The notes beneath the pieces are model-generated. The model worked only from the letters and a program-made list of their open reading frames with translations, had not been told where the DNA came from and searched no databases. A stretch of DNA of 64,000 nucleotides from Gemmatimonadota bacterium (GTDB taxonomy: Bacteria; Gemmatimonadota; Gemmatimonadetes; Longimicrobiales; Gaopeijiaceae): assembly GCA_041390105.1 (NCBI GenBank), contig JAWKQO010000001.1:310001-374000 (forward strand). The letters are read 5' to 3'. Shown here piece after piece: positions 45,541 to 55,176 of the stretch. The translations under genes were made by a program, and so were the position numbers. How positions within the stretch are numbered: position 1 is the stretch's first letter; the number at the start of each line of letters is the position of its first letter.

Positions 45541-47670
45541 ATGCGGGTTCCATTCCCGTGGTCGCGAGCGAGCGGTGCACGCGGGTGGCGGTCGGGATCC
45601 GGCAATCTGTCGGGTCCCCGCTACGCCGTTGCTGCACTCGTGCTGCTATCCGCCTGTGAGTCCCCGCTCCCCGCACCCCTGGCCCAGGTCGATTCCCTCG
45701 ACCTGCACGCGCTGGTGCCGGGAGACTCCGTGCGGGCTGGCGAGCCCGCTGTCCTCGAAGCCAAGGCGTTCTCGGGTCGAGATCCGTTGCCCGGCGTGCC
45801 CGTGGCGTTCCACGTCGTCACCGGTGCGGCGGCGCTCGACCGGGACGTGGAGACCACTGACGCATTCGGGCGAGCGCTGCTCCCCTGGCGAGCGGGGCCA
45901 CAGAGTGGTCCGCTCCGCGTCGAGGCGCGGGCCGGGGAGTTCTCCGCCACCTGGGAGGGGACGGTCCTTCCGGGACCAGGGCGGCAGTTGGGGTTGGTCG
46001 TGGGCGGCGGGCAGGCGGATACGGTGGGGGCGATTCTTTCGGACTCGCTCCAGGTGTGGGTGGGCGACGTGTTCGACAACGCCGCTCCGGGCACCTGGGT
46101 CGTGGCGCGCACCCCCGACGGTGGACGGATACAGCCCGACAGCGTACGCGCAGACGCCGACGGACACGCGCGCTTCCAGTGGAGCCTGGGCCCGGTCGCA
46201 GGTGAACAGTCCGCCGAGCTCATCCTCGCCGGGGCGGACACGGTCGTGGTCGCGGCCTCCGCCCTTTCTGGCCGACCCCACTCCGTACGGGTGGTGGCGG
46301 GCGACGGGCAGTCGCGGGAGGTGGCGCAACCGCTGGGGAGCCCACTCGTGGTGGACGTGGTCGACGTCCACGGCAACCCCTCCTCGGCGCAGGTGACCTT
46401 CCGGGACGAGGCGACCGGTATTCAGGTGGAGGTGCCGACCGACGTGCAGGGGCAGGCGCAGGTGGCGTGGACGCTCGGGGTGAGCGCAGGCGAGCAGACA
46501 GTGCTGGTCTATGCGGCCACCACCGATACCGCGCGTTTCCAACTCGTCGGTGTACCGGGCCCACCCCGCCGCCTGGCTGTGCTCAGCGGACAGGGGCAGA
46601 CCGGGGCGCCGGGCGCGCCGCTCCCCCAGGCACCGCTGGTCCAGGTGCGCGATGACTGGGACAATGGGATTCCATCCGTCACCGTGACGTTCACGGTGGC
46701 CGAGGGGGGGGGCAGCGTGCAACACACCAGCGATCCCAGCGATGCCGATGGGCGCGCGTCGCCGGGAATCTGGACCCTGGGCGCTCCGGGACCCCAGCGG
46801 CTGCAGGCGCAGGTGTCCGGCGTTGGGGCCGTGGTGGAACTGACTGCGACCGCGGTCGCGTCCACCCCCGGCTTCCAGATCGATACACGCGTGCTGGGTG
46901 GGTTCAGCGGCGCGGAGCTGGCGTCCTTGAGCGCAGCCCGCGATCGATGGCAGGGCGTGGTGGTCGGCGACCTGCCCGACGTCTCGTTCATCGGCCCCGG
47001 GTCTCTGCCCGCCGGTGCCTGCGGGGTGAACCACCCGGCCCTGCAGGAGGTCGTCGACGACCTCGTGGTGTTCGTGGAGGCAGCGGCCATCGACGGCCCC
47101 GGTGGGAGCGTAGCGAACGCAGGGGTGTGCCGCGTTCGAGCGGGGACGCTGATCCCGGCCGTGGGGGTGCTGCGCATCGATGCCGCGGACTTGGGCACGC
47201 TGGCGGCACTCGGTCTGCTGGGAGCCGTCTTCGAGCACGAGCTCGCGCACACCCTCGGTGTCGGCGTGTTCTGGTCGGCGGCGGGACTCCTGCAAGGTGG
47301 GGGAGGGCCCGATCCGCGCTTCCTCGGTTCAGCCGCGGGCGTCGCGTGGGCGGCGCACGGCGGAGGCGGACTTCCACCGGTCGAGAACGTGGGCGGTCCT
47401 TCGGTGCGGGACGTGCACTGGCGCGAGGCCGTGCTGGGCACCGAGCTGATGACCTCGGTGCTCTCCACGGGAGCGAATCCGCTGAGCGCCATCACCGTGG
47501 GATCGCTCGCAGACCTCGGATACAGCGTCAACGCCGGAGCGGCCGACCCTCTGTCGCTGTCCGCGTCATCCCCCAGCGTCGGGTTCACCGACGCGTTGCT
47601 CCCCCTCCTCCCGCTCGCGGTGGGAGCCGACGGCCGCCCTCAGGGCGTGCCGCCGACCATGAAGCGGTAG
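45541..47670 (+). CDS. Leishmanolysin-like (M8-type) metallopeptidase lipoprotein with Ig-like repeats
   Basis: 709 residues. The start at 45541 gives an N-region plus a lipoprotein signal (AALVLLSAC, Cys about 39). Three or four Ig-like beta-sandwich units follow (each with a 'VVARTPDGG', 'VDVHGNPSSAQVTF' or 'VQVRDDWDNGIPSVTVTF' strand). From about residue 440 the catalytic region contains HELAH near residue 566 (VFEHELAHTLGVG) and a downstream 'GTELMTS' Met-turn with 'NPLSAITVGSLADLGY', as in M8 leishmanolysin relatives. It is probably a zinc peptidase anchored in the envelope. The substrate is unknown. It ends 31 bp inside the convergent gene. Confidence 0.82.
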   Translation: MRVPFPWSRASGARGWRSGSGNLSGPRYAVAALVLLSACESPLPAPLAQVDSLDLHALVPGDSVRAGEPAVLEAKAFSGRDPLPGVPVAFHVVTGAAALDRDVETTDAFGRALLPWRAGPQSGPLRVEARAGEFSATWEGTVLPGPGRQLGLVVGGGQADTVGAILSDSLQVWVGDVFDNAAPGTWVVARTPDGGRIQPDSVRADADGHARFQWSLGPVAGEQSAELILAGADTVVVAASALSGRPHSVRVVAGDGQSREVAQPLGSPLVVDVVDVHGNPSSAQVTFRDEATGIQVEVPTDVQGQAQVAWTLGVSAGEQTVLVYAATTDTARFQLVGVPGPPRRLAVLSGQGQTGAPGAPLPQAPLVQVRDDWDNGIPSVTVTFTVAEGGGSVQHTSDPSDADGRASPGIWTLGAPGPQRLQAQVSGVGAVVELTATAVASTPGFQIDTRVLGGFSGAELASLSAARDRWQGVVVGDLPDVSFIGPGSLPAGACGVNHPALQEVVDDLVVFVEAAAIDGPGGSVANAGVCRVRAGTLIPAVGVLRIDAADLGTLAALGLLGAVFEHELAHTLGVGVFWSAAGLLQGGGGPDPRFLGSAAGVAWAAHGGGGLPPVENVGGPSVRDVHWREAVLGTELMTSVLSTGANPLSAITVGSLADLGYSVNAGAADPLSLSASSPSVGFTDALLPLLPLAVGADGRPQGVPPTMKR

Positions 47671-48179
47671 CCCGCAGACAGATACAGGTCCGAGCCGTTC
47701 CCGAGCAGCACGCCCAACTGGGCGTAGGGGCGGTTGCCGCTGCCACTCCCACCGAAGAATCCTCCGGCCCCCATGTCGAACGCCAGGTCGGTGTCGCTGA
47801 CCTTCGGGCCACCGCCCACTTCCGACGAAACACGGCTCAGCGCCAGGCCGCCCCGTACGAAGGGCGCGAAGGAGCTTCCGTCGAAGGCCCAGACCAGGTC
47901 GCCATTCACTCCCCACCGGGACGCGTCGTAGTTGGCGCCGGCCACGTCCTCGCCCGCGAACGGATACCAATCGAAGCCCGGCACGAAGAAGAGCTCTCCG
48001 GTTCCGAGGCCCTGCTGGAGCGGCACCCAGGCATCCGCACCGACGAACAACTCCTCCGCGTCGACGTTGATGCCGCCGAGTGGAGCGAACCCCCAGGGGC
48101 GCCCTACCGCGCAGCCGCCGAGGGAGACTGCCAGCGCCACTCCGAGGGTCGCCGAACGGACGTACCGGATGCCTGTCAT
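47640..48179 (-). CDS. Small outer-membrane beta-barrel protein
   Basis: 179 residues. The signal peptide has a lipobox-like LGGC (about residue 22), but the ending YLSAGYRFMVGG and strands such as SFAPFVRGGLALSRVS and RPYAQLGVLLGNGSDLYLSAGYRF suggest an eight-strand barrel fold. The start at 48179 has GGTGGGA upstream. The longer frame is shadow. Function unknown. A promoter candidate is at 48219-48248. Confidence 0.72.
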   Translation of the reverse strand: MTGIRYVRSATLGVALAVSLGGCAVGRPWGFAPLGGINVDAEELFVGADAWVPLQQGLGTGELFFVPGFDWYPFAGEDVAGANYDASRWGVNGDLVWAFDGSSFAPFVRGGLALSRVSSEVGGGPKVSDTDLAFDMGAGGFFGGSGSGNRPYAQLGVLLGNGSDLYLSAGYRFMVGGTP

Positions 48180-48218
48180 AATCCCACCTTTCCACCGTAG
48201 TCGAGAACAGCCCGTCGT

Positions 48219-48248
48219 ACGATAGACGACCGACCACCGGAGTGACAA
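48219..48248 (-). promoter_or_regulatory. Probable promoter of the beta-barrel gene
   Basis: On the minus strand TTGTCA (48243-48248), 18 bp, TATCGT (48219-48224), 40 bp upstream of the ATG at 48179. Confidence 0.6.
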
Positions 48249-48324
48249 CGGCTTGCCGGCCCCCGGGGCGGGGACGGGCGAGGGAGGGGGGGCGAGGAGT
48301 CCTCGGGCCGTAAGGGTCCCGGGG

Positions 48325-48354
48325 TGCCGGCACCGGTGCTGAACCGCTAGACTC
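48325..48354 (+). promoter_or_regulatory. Probable promoter of the small Plug-like lipoprotein gene
   Basis: GTGCCG (48325-48330), 18 bp, TAGACT (48349-48354), 32 bp before the ATG at 48386, with GAGAGGAG as ribosome site. Confidence 0.55.
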
Positions 48355-48385
48355 ACGCAGGTCTACGGCAGAGAGGAGACGAGCC

Positions 48386-48793
48386 ATGTTCCGTCCGCAG
48401 AAGGTGTCCCTTTGGACCACCACCTTCGCCCTCTTCTCCCTCCTGCTGCTCGGATGCGCGAGCGGTGGGGGCGGGGGATCGAGCCGGAGTCCGAACGTCA
48501 TCCGGTCCGGCGATCTGTCGGAGATCCCCAACGGGAGTGCCTACGACGCCATTCAGCGGTTGCGCCCCCGGTGGCTACGGACGCGTGGAATGTCCAGCGT
48601 CCAGTCGGGGTCGCCGGACTACGCGCAGGTCTTCATCGACAACGCCCCATCCGGAAGTCTGGAAGCGCTGCGCCGCGTCGTGGTGCAGGACGTGGACTCG
48701 ATCGTCTACATGAGTGCCAGCGATGCCACCACCCGCTACGGCACGGGGTACACGGGCGGCTTGATCCAGGTCTTCACGAAGGGCGGCCGCTAG
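48386..48793 (+). CDS. Small lipoprotein with Plug-like domain
   Basis: 135 residues. The lipoprotein signal ends LLLLGCAS (Cys about 24), followed by a Gly/Ser linker. The C-terminal half is Plug-like: AYDAIQRLRPRWLRTRG, then YAQVFIDNAPSGSLEALRRVVVQDVDSIVYMSASDATTRYGTGYTGGLIQVFTKGGR. The RYGTGY-x-GG-x-I-x-V-x-TK ending matches the end of TonB-receptor Plug domains. No barrel follows. It is a second Plug-only envelope protein in the window. Function unknown. Confidence 0.75.
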   Translation: MFRPQKVSLWTTTFALFSLLLLGCASGGGGGSSRSPNVIRSGDLSEIPNGSAYDAIQRLRPRWLRTRGMSSVQSGSPDYAQVFIDNAPSGSLEALRRVVVQDVDSIVYMSASDATTRYGTGYTGGLIQVFTKGGR

Positions 48794-49722
48794 TCGGAGA
48801 CCCTCGACTCTCCTCGCAACGCTCGTAGCTGCTCGTAGGCCGCTCGGCTCTCGGGGTGCGGGTCGTGGGGGCCCGTGAGCTCGCCACTCTCGAGATTGCG
48901 GTTCTCCAACTGCTCGAGGCCCGCGTCGATCACAGTGGCCAGGCGAGCGGGGAAGCGGTCTCCCTCCGTCTGCGCCAACTCCACCAACCAGGCGGGAGGC
49001 CGTCGCGGCCGCAGCAGCCCACGGAACGCACTTCCCGCTCGTGCGAACCTGCGGGCGACCGACACCAACCCGCCTGCTGCCGCCGAGGAGCGTCCGCGTG
49101 CGCTGACTCCGTGCGCCCGGTCGAGCACACGCAGCAGGTTGGGCCACCGGGCCGTTCGTTGCGTGGCCCGACGGTGGCTTAGCCACATCCGATGGGCATC
49201 CAGATCGATCCCATAGGCGCGGGCATAGGCACCCCGGAGGAACTCGATGGACGTGGCCGAGAAGAAGGGCCGACGCTCGGGCCGTGGAATGTCGGGGTCT
49301 GACGCAAGGACGAGGATGTCGAGGCCCACCTCCATCCCGACGTGGGTCTCGAGGTCATCCATGGCGTTCAAGCGCTGCGAACGATCACCTCGCACTGCTT
49401 CGCCGCAGGCATGGCCCACTTGCGGGTGAAGCACGACATCGCCCACGACGTGAGCGGCCCAGCCCCACGCGAACGCGCGTTCCTCGTCACTCCTGGCACC
49501 GTGCGCCAACTCCCGGACCAGATCGGCCGGCTGTACGTAGTGGGCAAGCACGGAAGGGAAACGCTCCGCTCCAGGGACGAACCCCGTATCGGGCGCCATG
49601 CTTCCGTGAAGGAAGGCCCGTACGGTCTGGGCGCGAAGTGGAAAAGGCGCGGTCGAGGGACGAGCCTCCCAGGCACGGAGCGCTCGTCCGCTCAACATCA
49701 TATGGATCGTGGCGCAGGGCAT
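48790..49722 (-). CDS. Zinc-dependent phospholipase C-like protein
   Basis: 310 residues. The N-terminus (MPCATIH) supplies an early His. A GSMAPDTGFVPG segment follows near residue 40, HYVQPADLVRELAHGARSD near 66 and AWGWAAHVVGDVVLHPQVGH near 86. These His/Asp positions match the PF00882 zinc-binding set of bacterial phospholipase C-like proteins. No signal peptide is seen, so an intracellular role or a lipid-independent hydrolase is possible. It overlaps the convergent lipoprotein gene by 4 bp and precedes ppk1 in reverse order. Confidence 0.72.
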   Translation of the reverse strand: MPCATIHMMLSGRALRAWEARPSTAPFPLRAQTVRAFLHGSMAPDTGFVPGAERFPSVLAHYVQPADLVRELAHGARSDEERAFAWGWAAHVVGDVVLHPQVGHACGEAVRGDRSQRLNAMDDLETHVGMEVGLDILVLASDPDIPRPERRPFFSATSIEFLRGAYARAYGIDLDAHRMWLSHRRATQRTARWPNLLRVLDRAHGVSARGRSSAAAGGLVSVARRFARAGSAFRGLLRPRRPPAWLVELAQTEGDRFPARLATVIDAGLEQLENRNLESGELTGPHDPHPESRAAYEQLRALRGESRVSD

Positions 49723-49743
49723 ATACGGAGCGGGGCGCTGGCC

Positions 49744-52023
<2,280 letters not shown>

Positions 52024-52144
52024 GCTCGCACCGGGGACGGAAGCATCCGAAGCAGGAACTCCTCGGCTCGTGTTCCAGCAACCCCCGTACCCGGCCGCCA
52101 GGCACGTGGTCCTGGGACGGGCCGGTGCGCATGCCGCTCCGGTC

Positions 52145-52819
52145 TCAGTGGAGCGGGTTCTGGACCAGCGGCTCCGACCAGTTGGGGTTGGGCATCAACG
52201 AATGGAGCGCCTGGCAGATGCCCAGCACGTAGCTCTCCATCTGCCATTGATGCAGCTCGGAGGTACGCACCGTGCCGGCGACGGCGTTGACCAACGGGCC
52301 AGCGAGGGCCTTGCCGACGAAGCGACCGATGTAGGCGCGCGTGGGACCGCCCTTGCCGTTGAGTCGGGCCCGGAGTTCGGCGTCCCGATGCAGCCGCTCA
52401 CAGGTCTTGAGCACCATGGCCATCGCCAGCGGGGGGAGGTTGGCGTAGTGCCAGAACACCTCCCGGAGCGCCCCCTCGAACTCCGCGATTCCGGCCCCTT
52501 CCGGGGCGGACTCGGCGGTCTTGCGGATCTGGGGATCGGAGGGCCAGGGCTGCCCGCGGCCGGTCGCCAGCCAGTCCAGGCTGGCCCCGAAGCGATCCGC
52601 GACCCGCACCAGGTAGTCGACCGGCGGATCCCGGTCCGTGTGGTAGTTCCGGACCGCTTCGTAGCTCACCCGGAACTCGCCGTCTCCCGTGACCTCACGC
52701 CAGAAGTCCCTGAGCGTTCGGCGGCCCGTGCGGATGCGGACCTCTTCCAGACGGCGAGACACCCCATGGGGGGGAATAGACGCGGCAGCCCGGGGGGGGC
52801 TGGGGGCCTGGGCGTACAC
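52145..52819 (-). CDS. XRE-like helix-turn-helix regulator
   Basis: 224 residues, GTG start at 52819 with GGAAGGAG upstream. An N-terminal HTH (about residues 20-75: RLEEVRIRTGRRTLRDFWREVTGDGEFRVSYEAVRNYHTDRDPPVDYLVRVADRFGASLDWLATG) looks like the lambda-repressor/XRE fold with its 'DYLVRVAD...SLDWLLTG' ending. The C-terminal 110 residues are helical and not recognised. It diverges from the AhpD-like/hut operon across 211 bp that contain two direct repeats (52873-52900), so it may autoregulate and control that operon. This is inferred from position. Confidence 0.75.
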   Translation of the reverse strand: MYAQAPSPPRAAASIPPHGVSRRLEEVRIRTGRRTLRDFWREVTGDGEFRVSYEAVRNYHTDRDPPVDYLVRVADRFGASLDWLATGRGQPWPSDPQIRKTAESAPEGAGIAEFEGALREVFWHYANLPPLAMAMVLKTCERLHRDAELRARLNGKGGPTRAYIGRFVGKALAGPLVNAVAGTVRTSELHQWQMESYVLGICQALHSLMPNPNWSEPLVQNPLH

Positions 52820-52872
52820 GAGTGACTCCTTCCGACCCTGCGAGCGAGCCGAGGCCGCTCGTGACGTTGGAT

Positions 52873-52900
52873 GTTTACGGGACTGACAGAACGTTTACGG
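52873..52900. repeat. Pair of direct repeats in the divergent control region
   Basis: GTTTACGG occurs at 52873-52880 and 52893-52900, a 20-bp period (about two helical turns on one face). It lies between the XRE-like gene and the AhpD-like gene, 54 bp from the regulator's start. It is a plausible operator. Confidence 0.5.
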
Positions 52901-53030
52901 TCTCCGTGGGAGCTACGCAAGGAGCGGACCCTCTCCGCGCGCCAGAGCCACCGCGCGCGTCTTGCCACCGAGGAGAAACGGCGGAAAACTGGGGCTCCTC
53001 CCCGTACCCTGGCTCCATCGGAGTGGCTCC

Positions 53031-53648
53031 ATGGCCCATGTCCCCTACGATCCGGAGCCGGACGATCCCGGCTTCGGCCCCACCCTGGACCGGCTCGGAT
53101 GGTCGGAGCCCCCGTCGGATCACATCCTCCGCATCCACGCCCTGGATCCCCCGAGCCTCGAGCACCACTATCGGCTCTACGAGCACGCCATGCGGGGGCC
53201 GTCCCCCCTCAGTCGGGTGGAGCGGGAGATGATCGCCGTGGTGGTCTCGGCCGCCAACGACTGCTTCTACTGAATCAACCATCACGGGGCGGGACTCCGT
53301 AGGCTGGGCAAGGAACGCTCCTGGGTGCGGGCGTTGGCGCTGGACGCGAGCCGGCTCGATCTACCCGCGCGTCACCGGGCGATGCTGAATTGGTGCCTGC
53401 GCTTGACGCGGTCTCCCGCGGCCTCCGCGGCGGCCGGGGTGGTGGAGCTACGGAACGTGGGCTTCGACGATCGCGCCATCCTCGACATCTGCCATGTGAC
53501 GGCCTACTACAACTACGTGAATCGACTGGCGGAGGGTCTGGCAGTGGAACTGGAGCGGACGTGGAGGGAGGAGGATCTGACCCTACCCCGGGCGGACTTC
53601 GAACACTTCCAGGGGCTCATGCAGCGGGGAGGAGAGGCCGGTGCTTGA
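53031..53648 (+). CDS. AhpD-like peroxidase-related protein, probable selenoprotein (TGA = Sec81)
   Basis: A 205-codon frame from ATG 53031 to TGA 53646-53648, containing an in-frame TGA at 53271-53273. Residues before it (VEREMIAVVVSAANDCFY) and after it (INHHGAGLRRL) match the alkylhydroperoxidase/AhpD-like 'peroxidase-related enzyme' family, where this stretch normally reads C-x-x-C-x-x-H-H. E66, C78, residue 81 and H85 keep the spacing of the AhpD catalytic set (Glu118, Cys130, Cys133, His137 in M. tuberculosis AhpD). The TGA thus replaces the peroxidatic Cys, giving CxxU. The C-terminal helices (GFDDRAILDICHVTAYYNYVNRLAEGLAVEL) remain intact. It overlaps hutH by 8 bp. An alternative is a nonsense mutation or sequencing error. 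Confidence 0.78.
53271..53273 (+). other. In-frame UGA, candidate selenocysteine codon
   Basis: TGA at the position of the second cysteine of the family CxxC motif; coding continues in the same frame for another 124 sense codons. Confidence 0.75.
53279..53303 (+). other. SECIS-like stem-loop just after the UGA
   Basis: ACGGG (53284-53288) pairs with TCCGT (53296-53300), including one G-T pair, around a loop GCGGGAC that begins with G. CC (53279-53280) can pair with GG (53302-53303) below an internal loop. Distance from the UGA (about 15 nt to the loop) and a G at the loop start fit bacterial SECIS features. The hairpin is short, so support is modest. Confidence 0.45.
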
Positions 53649-55176
53649 GGTGAGCGGTCGCGACCTCACGGTGGAGGCGATCGGTCGGGTGGCCGATGCG
53701 TCCGGGGCGCCGGTGCGGCTGAGCCCGAGCGCGCGTGTCCGGGTCGAGCGTAGCCGAGCCTATCTGCTCGAGATCATCGGACGCGGCGACAAGGTCTATG
53801 GGGTGACCACGGGCTTCGGCCGTCTGGCCGACGTGGTCATCTCGGCGGACCAGCGAGGGGAGCTTCAGCGGAACCTGGTTCGCAGCCATGCGTCCGGTGT
53901 GGGACCCCCGATGGCACGGGCGACGGTGCGCGCGATGATGCTGCTCCGGGCCAATGCTCTGGCGCTTGGCCACTCCGGGTGTCGCCCCGAGGTGATCGAG
54001 CGGCTACTGCTGTTCCTCGAGCGGGGGCTCACGCCTGTGGTGCCCTCATTCGGATCGGTGGGAGCCAGCGGTGACCTCGGGCCCCTGGCCCATGTGGCGC
54101 TGGCGTTGCTGGGTGAGGGGCAGATGGAGGTCGACGGTGCGATCCTCCCGGCCGCGGAGGCGCTTGCGCGGGCGGGTCTCCCGCCGCTGGTGCTGGAGGC
54201 GAAGGAAGGGCTTTCTCTCATCAACGGGACCCAGGCGACCACGGGGATGGGTGCCGTCGCGCTTCTTGGCGCCCGGCGCGCGGTCGCGGTGGCCGACCTG
54301 GCCGGAGCGATGTCCTTGGAGGCATTGAGAGGCACTCCCGAGGCCTTCCGTCCGGAGATCCACCAGGTGCGCCCGCACGCGGGCCAGATCGAGACGGCCG
54401 CGCGCATGTACGCGCTCTTGCACGATTCCGAGATTCGCGAGTCGCATCGGCACGGAGACGCGCGGGTGCAAGACGCTTACTGTCTCCGTTGCATCCCGCA
54501 GGTCCACGGAGCGGCGCGCGACGCCTTCAGTCATGCTCGACGGGTGATCGAGATCGAGGCCAACAGCGCCACGGACAACCCGCTCGTCTTTCCCGAACAG
54601 GATCTGGTGGTGAGCGGTGGAAACTTCCACGCGCAAGTCGTTGCGCAGGCGCTGGACTTCGTGGCCCTGGCCCTGGCCGATCTCGCGAGCATCAGCGAGC
54701 GGCGCCTGGAGCGTCTGCTGAATCCCGACCTGTCCGAGCTTCCTGCCTTCCTGGCCAGCAGGCCGGGGATCGAGTCTGGCTTCATGATCGCTCAGGTCAC
54801 GTCCGCAGACCTGGGGGCGGAGTTGCGCGTGTTGTCTCACCCGGCTTCGGTGGATTCCGTCTCGACCAGCGCGGCCCGTGAAGATCATGTGTCCATGGGC
54901 CTGACCGCGGCACGCAAAGCAGCGCGGGCCGTGGAGCTGCTGGAGTATGTGTTGGCCATCGAGCTCATGAGTGCCGCGGAGGCGCTCGAGCACCGACGGC
55001 CGTTGCGCTCGTCCGCCCCCCTGGAGCGCGCGCACGCGGTGATCCGAGGCGCGGTTCCAGCGCTCGCGGGCGATCGTCCGCTCTCCCCCGATCTCGAGGC
55101 ACTGCGCGCACTCATTCACGACGGACACCTGGACGGTTCCGAGCACCCATCCCCATCGGGAGGAGAAGCCGCATGA
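53641..55176 (+). CDS. hutH: Histidine ammonia-lyase
   Basis: 511 residues, GTG start at 53641 inside the end of the AhpD-like gene. The MIO cofactor tripeptide Ala-Ser-Gly is at 142-144 (GSVGASGDLGPLAH), exactly where it lies in characterised HutH. YGVTTGFGRLADV (about 53-65) and the NSATDNPLVF segment are family-typical. It converts histidine to urocanate and ammonia, the first step of histidine catabolism. It overlaps hutU by ATGA. Confidence 0.97.
   Translation: MLEVSGRDLTVEAIGRVADASGAPVRLSPSARVRVERSRAYLLEIIGRGDKVYGVTTGFGRLADVVISADQRGELQRNLVRSHASGVGPPMARATVRAMMLLRANALALGHSGCRPEVIERLLLFLERGLTPVVPSFGSVGASGDLGPLAHVALALLGEGQMEVDGAILPAAEALARAGLPPLVLEAKEGLSLINGTQATTGMGAVALLGARRAVAVADLAGAMSLEALRGTPEAFRPEIHQVRPHAGQIETAARMYALLHDSEIRESHRHGDARVQDAYCLRCIPQVHGAARDAFSHARRVIEIEANSATDNPLVFPEQDLVVSGGNFHAQVVAQALDFVALALADLASISERRLERLLNPDLSELPAFLASRPGIESGFMIAQVTSADLGAELRVLSHPASVDSVSTSAAREDHVSMGLTAARKAARAVELLEYVLAIELMSAAEALEHRRPLRSSAPLERAHAVIRGAVPALAGDRPLSPDLEALRALIHDGHLDGSEHPSPSGGEAA

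Noticed and set aside
53031..53648. Interpretation as two separate genes or a simple pseudogene.
   Set aside because: Both halves match one family in the same frame, and the interruption is precisely at the redox Cys; selenocysteine explains it better, though a base-call error cannot be excluded from the sequence alone.
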